This document shows, in pieces, positions 12,341 through 22,020 of a stretch of 64,000 nt of DNA. The translations under genes and the position numbers were made by a program. The DNA lies in contig ML769549.1 in the NCBI GenBank assembly GCA_009733575.1, positions 88,811 to 152,810 on the forward strand, given 5' to 3'. The DNA is from Gymnopus androsaceus JB14. Its lineage: Eukaryota > Basidiomycota > Agaricomycetes > Agaricales > Omphalotaceae. The notes beneath the pieces are model-generated. The model made no database searches and was not told the DNA's origin. It worked only from the letters and a program-made list of their open reading frames with translations. The first letter of the stretch is position 1; each line of letters opens with the position of its first letter.

Positions 12341-13875
12341 ATGACTATCGAGCTAGCACCCTTACCTCTGCCTACGACCACAGATCCCTCGAAGTTCGGA
12401 AACTTTGGTCGTGAAGTGAAGGGAATCAATCCGGGAGACTGCACGCCTGAGCAGCTGGAAGAAATCAAGCAGGCGTTGTACACAGTACGTCCGTGCATCC
12501 ACATTACTAGGCGTCTGATTGTTCTGTTCTTTTCAAGCATGACGCACTGCTGTTCCGCAATGTCAGTCTAACTCCTGAACAGCAATATGCGCTCGCCAAG
12601 GTCGGTCCCAATCGTTGCTTCATCCATAATCATCCAAATTCATATCCCTTTGCCGCTATTCAGACGTTTGACCCGGAATCTGAAAACTACAGTCACGGAA
12701 ATAACAAGACAGAAACCCAGACGAAATCGATACTGCATCCCATTCTCAGGGCCATCCCTCGAGTACCCCAAGTTCAGCTCATCGGGAATGGCATGGTATA
12801 CAACCACGAAGGGATCGCTGAAGCCAAGCTGAACCATCCATCGCACAAGACTTTCCACAAGACCGTTGTGAGCCCTGAAGACGAAGCCAATGGCGTTACA
12901 AGGTTTTACCGGTGGCATATGGATGCGGCACTCTATGACCTTTCTCCGCCCCGAGTAACAGCACTGTATGCTATCCGTGTTCCCCAAGGACCGAAACAGA
13001 CATGCAGGTACGACGATGGGAGTGGAGACGAACTGAGCTTGCCACTTGGAACCACTGCATTCGTGTCAGGTCAGACAATGTTCCACTTGCTTCCTTCAGA
13101 GCTGAAGAGCGTCGCTGTACGTGCAAAGGTCAAATGTGAGCTATAGGCACGATCATAAATTTACTCAAACTCACCAATCTGCATGCAGATGCGCCTCACC
13201 CCTTCGTTTGGATGGCCCCTGCTCGCGCTAAATCCACAGGGCTTGGAATTGAGTCGGATGGGCTAGAAATGCCACTCAATGAGCTTCCTCCATGGTCTGA
13301 GGAAAATGTTAAGATCTACCCTGTGGTGGGTATGCAGTGCCTCAGTCAAGTTATTGATACTTACTCTTCTTTCACTGTTAGCTGTGGAAAAACCCGGTAA
13401 CCAAGGCTCTCTCATTCCAAGTCCATCCTTGTGGGGCTACAGAGTTGATCATTAGTCCTCTGCCAACTGGCGCAGCTCGAGAAAACAGCATTGTATCCAG
13501 ATGGTGCGCACATCACCGACTTGAAGGAGGTTAGGGACTTGGTGTACAAGATGCAGAGGCCTGCCATCGCACCCAGCGTAAGTGGTCAGATTCTCTACAA
13601 TGAGCAATAAGAAGCTCACATCGTCGTTATACATCCTGCAGTTCGTCTATCCGCACGATTGGTCAGTGCTTTGTTACACCGGATCTTTAATCTGATCTGC
13701 TCACCATAATCACAGGCGTGAAAAAGACTTGGTTCTCTTCCACAATCGGGGGGTCTTACACAGCGCCGTCGGAGCATTTACACCGAAACAGGTGCGCGTG
13801 TTTCACCAATGCAATCTTGCAGCATCCGATGATCCTACTGGGCCTTCCAACGAGGATATCACGAAGTGGGCTTGA
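12341..13875 (+). CDS. xanA: Xanthine dioxygenase (Fe(II)/2-oxoglutarate-dependent), copy 1
   Basis: This is the cytosolic TauD/TfdA-fold enzyme that many fungi use instead of xanthine dehydrogenase to turn xanthine into urate for purine nitrogen use. The protein starts MTIELAPLPLPTTTDPSKF. Short introns separate HDALLFRN, SLTPEQQYALAK and the main exon (12664-13135). That exon has PRVPQVQLIGNG, HKTVVSPEDEANG and the metal-binding HxD in RFYRWHMDAALYDL. The distal His is in LFHNRGVLHSAVGAF and the C-terminal end is VFHQCNLAASDD, with stop TGA at 13873. A frame break near 13487-13495 is seen: relative to copy 2, two bases are missing before LYPDGAHITDLKE. This is either inactivation or a consensus error. 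The second copy lies about 3 kb downstream. Confidence 0.8.
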
Positions 13876-14624
13876 CTTGGGCACTCTAGGAATAAATCTA
13901 ATGAACCTTCGGTGAGCGAAGTTTTAACCCCGACGAGTTAGAATACATCTTTCCAATGTATTGTTGAGAATCGAGATTTGAAGTAACATAAGATTTTTAT
14001 GGAAATCCGCGGAAATGCCATCTAACTCGCCAGTCTAAGCCTCGAAAGGAAATGAATCATAAAAGAATTTTTTACCAGCGATTTTATGGAAAAAGAATCA
14101 TAAGGCTGAGTCCTTGATGTAGACGGAATCCATAGGTTAGGCGATGAACGCACATGGTTCCACGAGCGGCGATTGGTTGCAGATCACGTGATTTTCAGCG
14201 CTAGAATGCGCGCCGCTTTCAGTGTACATGTTTCAAGTTTCAACCTTCTTGCTCTCAAACATAGCTTTCCAAAAGTTTCACGAGCTCAGAAACATACTAT
14301 CATCGGGGCCTTGTGAAGTGGAATAACCCGCGATGGTCCATCATCAAGCTGATTAACCTCATTCATCTCATCAAGTATCCTAGAAGAAAACAGAAATTTA
14401 ATGGTAGCTAACGTCTACCGCTGGGAAGGAAATTTTTGAATTGCGTCTAAGAATATCCTCAGCCCGTCATGTCCAAGGTGTTCTTCACGGATTTTCTATC
14501 CATCAAAGCGTATGTATTATCGAAAATTACATATATCAAGGGGTCCTCCCGCCCTGTTGTGTCCGCACTTGGTCTTGCCCACTGGATCGTTGGAGTTTTC
14601 AAAGGATTTTCCTTCTGTACTACC
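13876..14624. other. Intergenic with palindromic E-box
   Basis: Upstream region of the DUF6533 gene. It contains TCACGTGA at 14184-14191 and a reversed CCAAT box (ATTGG) about 10 bp before it, which could bind bHLH and HAP/NF-Y factors. This is a motif match only. Confidence 0.3.
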
Positions 14625-16563
14625 ATGTCTGCATCAGCCAGATTCATCAGAGCAGCTCTTACTGCTGCTGCAGAGGAAGAAATGTACGTGTTCAACTTCT
14701 AACATATTCGTTCGTGCAGACCAAACTTATCAAGAAACTGACAGTCGAGTTGTTAATTATGCCAACTATGCCAAGACAAGTGTGTACCCAGGCGTATTTC
14801 TATCAGTCCACTGACTGATAATGTCTATCCTGTAGCGGTGCTAGCGTACGAGATCCTCATTAATCTAGGAAGGGAGGTAGACCTTGTCTGGAGCGCCAAG
14901 TTTCGGTGGTCCAGCCTAATTTACTTCATGAATCGCTATCCTGTCGTCGCGTTCCAGATTTGGGAGTTGTGCTATTCTACAAAAATCCCACAGGTACGTG
15001 CTATCTTTCCACAAGTATCTTCTGTGTTCATACTTTTTCCTTTAGTATGTTCGATTTTTTCCGTTAGTTTACGATGGCCTTACCTTGAGCGTCCAGCTGT
15101 GATGCATGGTATTCCTTTTTCTGGTACGCCTCGTTCCTCCCCACTCGTGCTGCAATCACTGGTGTGTTCGAATTCAACTTTTGGTCTGTCATTCCTAGAT
15201 GCCTGAGACCAACGTATTCTAGCTTCTTTTGCGCTACGCGTGTATGCTATAATGGACGGGAACCTCATGTTCCCGGTTGTCTTGAGTCTATTGGGCATAG
15301 CTGTCATTGGCTGCGATATTGTAAGTTCGAGTCGGCTTCTTGGGTGATCGCTTGGCTTGAATATTCAACACTCTGTACCCTCAGTGGCAAGGCGTTCAAT
15401 CATCGTGTACTCAGTTTTCAGATAAAACGTGAGTGTTGACTACTGATTTGCTTTGCAGAAAACTTAGCTGACCGTCCGTAGGTGTACGTGCAGAGCGAGT
15501 ACGAGTTCGTTCAAGCTAACGTTTTCTCTACGAGTAGCAACTATAACGACGTTTATGTTTTTGGCATGTTTTGATATTCTGTCAACGCGTAAGTGCTATA
15601 TTATAATATCTGTTTGCATAGACTATTTATCGGTTCTTCATTAGTCCTTGTCACTGTCAGGATGTTCAGAAATATTATTTGGAGTGGAGGGTTCAAAGGT
15701 CTAGGCAGTCAGAACGTTGCGGCTTACATACTTAAATCAGGTTTGTTGCCAGTACAATTCCTATTTATCGCTACTGACTCATAAGATAGGCGTTCTTTAC
15801 TTTGGGTACGTCCTTTCAATTGTCATCCCTACATATCGGGATACTCATCGATGATTGATTTGGCAGCGTCGTAACCATTCCACAGCTAGTAGCTATTGCG
15901 CTCTACTTTGTAAGCAGTCATATTTTTGTTATTCTTGCCGGTTGCTAAAACGCAGAAAACACTAGGACCCGAAGGTTAGTGCTGTCGATCGAATGAATAT
16001 CCGTAAATATCTGATATTGATATGCTGATACTTCTAGGAAGGAAGTGCTACCATTTTGAACAACGTCATGCTTGTGTAAGTCAGAGTATCGGTTCATGCT
16101 CGATTGCTTTCGTTCCTCACATTCTACTAGTCTTTCTTCGATCATGGTTACTCGATTTCTTCTTGGCCTCCGTGAAATGAACAACAAGAAAATCATAACC
16201 GATTCGGAATTTACACCTTCTTTCTCTGTCTCTGGCCCTGTCGCATTCGCCCCCAATCCCAATCCAGGGATTAAGAACAAGCATTTCCATCGTCGTGTAC
16301 CGCGGAGTCCAAGACAGAGACGATTCGGCGACTCCAGTCTTCTTAAAGATTTTGCCGATTATGAAAATGTTGAGGGTCTTTCGGAAGAGTCAACGGAGTT
16401 CACCAGGACGCAGTTTAGTGCAAAGGAGGTTTACAATAGTGTTGGTTCGCACCAGCTAGATTCTATATCGCGACCGATAGAAGAATTGATCGTTCGGGGA
16501 AGACGTGTAGAAGAGGGGCTGAACCACGAGGAAGAGAGTATTATCACGAACAGTCCATCATGA
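14625..16563 (+). CDS. DUF6533 domain multi-pass membrane protein
   Basis: A basidiomycete-specific membrane protein of about seven transmembrane segments and unknown role. Exons read VVNYANYAKT, VLAYEILINLGREVDLVW and YFMNRYPVVAFQIWEL (the DUF6533 signature at 14755-14995), then WYSFFWYASFLPTRAAI, VYAIMDGNLMFPVVLSL and GIAVIGCDI. The last exon (16090-16563) gives VTRFLLGLREMNN and a long hydrophilic tail ending IITNSPS. Many introns of about 50 nt separate the exons. The start at 14625 (MSASARFIRAALTAAAEEE) looks right by content, but the phase to the next exon is off by one, so exon 1 is uncertain. It sits between two xanthine dioxygenase copies, with no functional link evident. Confidence 0.75.
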
Positions 16564-16850
16564 ATGATGCGAAGCTTCTTTTATACTATTACTATGTATA
16601 TATGTATTCCTCTTTGTCATACATGGATTGGCTGTAGACCACCTCCACTTTCGAGGTCACTTGTTTAAATGTCACTCAGCACCGATGATCTCCGATAATA
16701 CACGAAGTTATCGTCTAGATTCGGTCAATACTATGATTTTTATGAACGTGGAATATCGATGATGTGTTATCAGAACGCCGGTCGGACCAACCATCATCAG
16801 AGAATGTAATATTCACCTGCGAATGCCCTAAAGATACTCCAACCGCAACT
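16564..16850. other. Intergenic, promoter region of xanthine dioxygenase copy 2
   Basis: About 290 bp between the DUF6533 stop codon and the ATG at 16851. No element is recognised. Confidence 0.35.
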
Positions 16851-18369
16851 ATGACAATCGAGCTAATACCCTTGCCACTCCCTCCAACCGCTGATTCATC
16901 TAAATTTGCGACTTTTGGTCGGGAGGTGAAGGGGGTCAATCCATGCAGTTGTACGCCAGATGAGCTGGAAGCGGTGAGGGAAGCTTTGTATAGGGTGCGC
17001 TAGCTCAAGAAGAGATCGTATGGACTTTTCTGATGCCACTAATTGCAGCATGGAGCTCTACTGTTCCGCAATGTAAGCCTCACTCCTGAACAACAGTATT
17101 CTCTTACCAAGGTTTGCTCCCCGTAATCCTTTTCTGCTTTAATTCTTACAGTGTATTTTCAGGTATTCGATCCCAATTCAGACAACTTCGGCCATGGGAA
17201 CAACAAGATTGACACGAACAAAGAATCCATTCTTCATCATGATCTCAAAACCATCCCTCGAGTTCCGCAAGTGCAACTCATCGGAAACGGTATAGTATAC
17301 GACCACGAAGGGATACCTCGAAGCAAAGCTCAAGCACCCTATGCACAAGACGTGCCATAAAACCGTGGTCAGTCCTGAAGACGAAGCCAACGACATCACC
17401 AGGTTTTACCGATGGCATATGGATGCGGCGCTGTATGACCTCTCCCCGCCTCGGGTTACGACATTGCATGCGATCCAAGTGCCCAAGGGCCCTAAGCAGA
17501 CAGTGAGATACGATGACGGTACAGGAGATGAGCTCGTTGTACCACTTGGGACGACGGCATTCGTTTCTGGGCAGACCATGTTTCAGATACTTCCCGCCAA
17601 GCTGAAGAGCGTAGCTGTTCGTGCAAAAGTCAAATGTAAGCCAAACAAAGCGATTTAGAAGTCATCGTTAATCGAGGATATTGGAATAGATGCACCTCAT
17701 CCATATGTCTGGATGGCACGCTCGCACGTCAGGTCTCCCGGTATTGGTCTCGAATCCGAAGGTCTAGAGAAGTCGCTAGACGAGCTACCTCCCTGGACAG
17801 AGGAAAAAATCAAAGTCTATCCTGTCGTACGTGGTTTGTGTGGATATAATTTCAGCCGAGCAACTCACTCTGGTATTCAATATTCAGCTCTGGAAAAATC
17901 CTGTTACAAAGGATTTATCGTTTCAAGTTCATCCTGGCGCAGCTGCTGAGATTATCATCAGTCCTCTTCCAAATGGCATTGTAAGAGAGGAAGGAGACAT
18001 GTATCCTGATGGTGCACACATTACGAAATTGAAGGATGTTCGGGATTTATTGTATAAGATGCAGAGGCCTGGCATAGCACCTAGCGTAAGTTTTCTGAAC
18101 AATATCCGGTGGAAGATTACTAACCTCCTATCCTCGCTTTTAGTTAGTCTATCCGCATGACTGGTGAGTAACAGGTTATCTAATCCTACAATGTTCATGG
18201 TGAAATCAGGCATGAAAACGACTTGGTCTTGTTCCATAATCGCGGAACCTTGCACAGCGTCGTGGGGACGTTCAAACCGGACCAAGTTCGTATATTCCAT
18301 CAATGTAACCTGGCAGCTTCTGACGATCCTATTGGGCCGTCTGACGAGGATGTCATGAGATGGGCTTGA
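16851..18369 (+). CDS. xanA: Xanthine dioxygenase (Fe(II)/2-oxoglutarate-dependent), copy 2
   Basis: A paralogue of the gene at 12341-13875 with the same exon pattern. It starts MTIELIPLPLPPTADSSKF, then has HGALLFRN, SLTPEQQYSLTK and FDPNSDNFGHGNNK. The metal-binding HxD is in RFYRWHMDAALYDL, the distal His is in HNRGTLHSVVGTF, and the end is FHQCNLAASDDPIGP with TGA at 18367. An apparent +1 frameshift lies near 17315: after DHEGI one extra base must be skipped to continue LEAKLKHPMHKTCHK. The lesion is at a different place from that of copy 1, so each copy is intact where the other is broken. As two housekeeping genes in this window show similar one-base shifts, either or both copies may be functional. 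Confidence 0.8.
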
Positions 18370-18508
18370 GACGGACGTACAATCCAGTCAATGCATATGG
18401 CGGTTGTAACTTGTTACTTGAAGAAGATACAGTCGGGAGAGTCAATGCACGTTGTTTACAACAAACACAGATAAATTCGCCCAACAGACTACCATATAGA
18501 TCAGCAAC

Positions 18509-19088
18509 TTAAGATTCATAGTGCAGTGGAGCCTGTCCTTGCACTTCCAACCTCTTCAGTCGCTCCAGAATCTCAGACATAGGAATTCCAGAGTCATTCA
18601 TCGATGTCTGCGTCTCTTCTCGCTAACCTACACCCTGGCTTCGCTCTTGCCTTTGTAGCACCAGAAGCAGTTTCGAGCTTGGCAATGGACTCAAGATTTG
18701 GGCCCCAATACTCGTCCGACCTGCGTAGGTTGACTGAGGTGAGATTAAGTGGGACATCGGGGGCATATCTTGCTGGATTGGAGCCGATTGGTTGCGAGAG
18801 AGAATGAATCGCAAAGCACTTGTCAGTGTTATGCTGCAAACATGTCTGGACATGCTTACAAAGGGGATGGATCGATATCCAGCATCCGGTGGTGTGAACG
18901 CTGCCGCCGTCTCCGTCGAATAAGACAAAACGCCAGTATTAATATGAAGCAGACGACGAGGAGTCCTGCGATCACTCATCCAATGATTGCTCCCACTGGC
19001 AGTTTTGAAGCTGTAAAGCTAGCTCACGTATGAACGCGAGATAGTCTTCAAGTTTGTTGGGGGTAATTCTCAGGTTGTTCGCTCTAGT
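18509..19088 (-). pseudogene. C-terminal remnant of a single-pass membrane protein
   Basis: On the minus strand, 19020-18870 encodes KLPVGAIIG, a TGA where a glycine codon would fit (GGA to TGA), then VIAGLLVVCFILILAFCLIR and an RRRRRQRSHHR stop-transfer stretch. This is a classic type I transmembrane segment of fungal surface proteins. A GTAAGC donor ends the exon. The end of the gene reads MNDSGIPMSEILERLKRLEV and stops at 18509. The ectodomain is missing because the CACTA-like element begins exactly at 19089, and no continuation is evident beyond its far end at 20694. It is therefore a truncated, decayed gene. Confidence 0.6.
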
Positions 19089-19560
19089 CACTACGCCAGC
19101 GCCAAACAATAACGGGCGAAATAATTAGCGAAATCATTGTCGTGATTAGTTACCTTTTTCAGCATGAATCGCGGTTGAAAAAGACCATGTTTCTCATAGG
19201 AAAAACAAATTGGGAAAAAGATAAAATTTCGCTCGGGAATCTTATATGATTTCACCTGAAAAACATATCGCAATTGATTGTTTTTTTCGTTCGGAGTTTT
19301 GCCGGTAATCTACTATCTTTCCCGTCTGAAAAAGATAAGGAAACATCTTATCTTTTTCACCCGTCATTCATTTTGTTTTTCGCTCGGGAAAGTTAATACC
19401 CAGGTCCCGGGCAGGGACTGGGCAGGAACTGGGCGGTCAGTCATGTGACTTTATGAATCTCTTCGCTAATGCATAATAATATATCCAGGATTTACAGTAC
19501 AGTAGGTCTTGAATTTTTCACCTCATCTCATCCGCCCGGTGGCCCAATACTGTTATATCA
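19089..19560 (+). repeat. Left terminal inverted repeat of CACTA-like element
   Basis: Pairs with 20231-20693 in reverse orientation over about 465 bp with few mismatches. It includes GGCGAAATAATTAGCGAAAT, a CCCGGGCAGGGACTGGGCAG G/C-rich block and CACCTCATCTCATCCGCC. Confidence 0.85.
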
Positions 19561-19618
19561 GGTATGGGGGGATACAGTTGTATTAAAGATCCACTATTGT
19601 ATGGTAGCGCAATAAAAG

Positions 19619-20132
19619 CAGTGTTCTACCATAAGCCCTTAAATAACAATCTCAAAATCTTTAGGGCTTAAGCCCATTTAAGGCCTTAATTTAAGGCCTT
19701 AATTAAGCCTTAGGTTGATAATTGATTTTTTATTACTTTTAAACTGACCATGTCAGGCCAGTGCCACAGGAAAGTAATGAAATTTTGTGTTATACAAAAG
19801 ATTTCTACATCATAATTTATAATTTATTCTTCATTATTGCCAATCTTGTTAGCACCTTCAACAGCCCAGTGCAACACCAGTGTCTCCATAAACTCTGCAC
19901 TTCATCAACTAAGTATCCATCTGGATTATTGATTGATTATGGAAATATCAAGTAAAAGGTAGAAAAATGAGACTTTATTGAGTATTCCTACATATTTCCC
20001 TTTTGGCTTGGGACACAGCCACTTAAGCCTTTGTTAAGGCCTTAAGGGATCCGAGGAAAATCCTGAAGCCTTAACATAAGGCCTTAACTTAAGGCCTATG
20101 TACTTAAGGCTTAGGCCTTTGGTAGAACACTG
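19619..20132. mobile_element. hAT-like MITE, copy 2 (nested)
   Basis: A 514-bp element starts CAGTGTTCTACCATAAGCCC and ends GGTAGAACACTG, with an 8-bp duplication AATAAAAG at 19611-19618 and 20133-20140. It has the same terminal sequence and TTAAGG/CCTTAA-rich subterminal regions as the element at 10694-11229. It has no coding capacity and lies wholly inside the CACTA-like element, so it inserted later. Confidence 0.85.
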
Positions 20133-20230
20133 AATAAAAGTGCAATATTTCTGGTGGACTTTGCATCATAGTCCCATCTCATGCTATGTTTGATTGCCCG
20201 AGTACTAAGTAACTAATAGGTCATAAATCC

Positions 20231-20693
20231 GATATAACAGTATTGGGCTACCAGGCGGATGAGATGAGGTGAAAAATTCGAGACATACTGTACTGTAAAT
20301 CCTGGATGTGCATTAGCGAAGAGTTTCATAGAGTCACATGACTGACCGCCCAGTTCCTGCCCAGTCCCTGCCCGGGACCTGGGTATTAACTTTCCCGAGC
20401 GAAAAACAAAATGAATGACGGGTGAAAAAGATAAGATGTTTCCTTATCTTTTTCAGACGGGAAAGATAGTAGATTACCGGCGAAACTCCGAACGAAAAAA
20501 ACAATCAATTGTGATATGTTTTTCAGGTGAAATCATATAAGATTCCCGAGCGAAATTTTATCTTTTTCCCAATTTGTTTTTCCTATGAGAAACATGGTCT
20601 TTTTCAACCGCGATTCATGCTGAAAAAGGTAACTAATCACGACAATGATTTCGCTAATTATTTCGCCCGTTATTGTTTGGCGCTGGCGTAGTG
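20231..20693 (-). repeat. Right terminal inverted repeat of CACTA-like element
   Basis: Reverse complement of 19089-19560. The high similarity of the two arms suggests a recent origin or ongoing gene conversion. Confidence 0.85.
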
Positions 20694-20906
20694 AGTGGGG
20701 GACTAAGTGGTGGATCAAAAAGCAAGTCTATTCTCAAGTACTAACACTGAATGTAAATACTCGAGCGTCAAGCTTCTGACGCTCGGTGTACAATCGTAAC
20801 GTAGTTTTACATGACAAGGTTTCAGCGAGACCAAAACTCTGTTAATGATAGAGTGTTGTTTCATTTGTATGTACAGTAAATATGTATGTAAGTTAATCTA
20901 TGTATT

Positions 20907-21264
20907 TAGGTCTGAAGGACCTGCTGGAACTCGTACGCGTGTCGGGCGTTATGTACTCGTGCCCACGGAAAGTGACGGTCCGGTAGCCGGATGCCTCTCA
21001 CTTTTGATATGCTTCTCATCATCGCTACACCTATATTTTGCACTCCAATTTTTTTGAGGGAGGCAATCTGTCCTAATAAAATATTACTATCCAGTTGAAA
21101 TTCTGTGTGTCCCCAGTTAGCCTTCAAGACAGGCTCAATAATCGAGCTTCTGTTTAATCCCCGGCCCGTCACTTTCCGTGGCCACGAGTACTAAGTAAGT
21201 AAGTAAACGTAAGTAAAGTCTGTAAAGTCAAGTCCGAAGGACTTGTCGCAACTCATACGCGTAC
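20907..21264. repeat. Direct repeats flanking a small MITE
   Basis: About 34 bp at 20907-20941 (GTCTGAAGGAC then AACTCGTACGCGT) recurs with changes at 21230-21264 (GTCCGAAGGAC then AACTCATACGCGT). Both resemble the first 40 bp of the LTR at 21319, which suggests they are eroded ends of a related LTR. Confidence 0.45.
20952..21191. mobile_element. Short TIR element (MITE), possible Tc1/mariner type
   Basis: About 240 bp bounded by inverted repeats of 31 bp (GTACTCGTG, then CACGGAAAGTGACGG) with two mismatches. A TA dinucleotide lies beside each end (20950-20951 and 21192-21193), consistent with a TA target duplication. No ORF. Confidence 0.55.
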
Positions 21265-21318
21265 AGACACGTGTGAGGCGCGACAAAGCCTTTTGGGCGC
21301 CATCTTGGATGGCAGAGA

Positions 21319-21608
21319 TGTCACGCTTCATACGCGTATACACGCGTATGAATTCGCGACAAGTTCCTTGGACTTACCATAGCGACATTACCTTACATAC
21401 TAGTTATCGGTGCTCTCGGGCACGTTTCGTTCCTTACTACAACCACCATAGATACATAGGGGACTCGGCACGTATAAAACCAGTACCGCTTCAAGATAGA
21501 TAGACTTTTACCTACTTTCGAATATACATTCTTTATCCCGTGAACAACCTCGATCCACCCCCACGAACTTGAAGCTCGTCTCACGTACACACGAGACCGA
21601 GCTTTACA
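21319..21608 (+). repeat. LTR 1
   Basis: A 290-bp long terminal repeat. It opens with a near-perfect hairpin (GTCGCG-type arm, CATACGCGTA / TACACGCGTATG, GCGAC arm) at about 21320-21361. A TATAAAA box lies at 21473-21479. Near-identical LTRs are at 24874-25160, 29015-29304 and 33134-33423. Confidence 0.85.
21473..21479 (+). promoter_or_regulatory. TATA box of the LTR promoter
   Basis: TATAAAA lies in the middle of the LTR, where the U3 promoter of a retrotransposon is expected. It is kept in the other three LTRs. Confidence 0.55.
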
Positions 21609-22020
21609 TCTGGAGCCCACCGCGAGGGGGTAATCCAGTGTTGTTTGCAACAACTCCTATCTTCTCAAGACGTCTTGACCACGTCAAGAAGGTTTGAGAA
21701 CCCGTCGTCTCTCTCCAGAGTCTCAAGAGCTACTCACTGCTCTACAGTCCGCTGAACTTAGCTTCGAAGTCTCGGACGTTTTCGAACCCATACCTGACGA
21801 CGAAGCCACACATAATCAGCTTTCCCTGTTATCACCTTTATCTACACCTCCCGATACTCCTCCAGAACGGACTCCTAGTCCCGGAAGTCCCAGATACTGA
21901 ACTCCTAGTCCAGGGAGCATTAATCCCAACCCTAGTCCCAGGGTTAATCCAGATACCAGACCTACTCCAGGGTCTACTCAACAGATAAATCCCATTCCAA
22001 ACATTACCCGATTGCCACAG

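Larger units (their letters stand above)
19089..20693. mobile_element. CACTA-like DNA transposon, non-autonomous
   Basis: A 1605-bp element begins CACTACGCCAGCGCC and ends GGCGCTGGCGTAGTG. A 3-bp duplication AGT lies at 19086-19088 and 20694-20696. The CACTA...TAGTG ends with a 3-bp target duplication fit the CACTA/EnSpm (CMC) superfamily. The terminal inverted repeats are very long, about 19089-19560 and 20231-20693, and nearly identical. No transposase ORF exists inside. The middle is taken up by a nested hAT-like MITE (19619-20132). Without that insert and one duplicated 8-mer the element would be about 1.08 kb, mostly inverted repeat. Confidence 0.8.

Noticed and set aside
14184..14191. 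TCACGTGA as a true regulatory site
   Set aside because: An 8-bp motif alone is weak; kept only as a note in the intergenic entry.
21393..21653. Minus-strand ORF through the LTR
   Set aside because: It recurs in each LTR only because the LTRs are repeats; no domain, and it runs across non-coding LTR signals.
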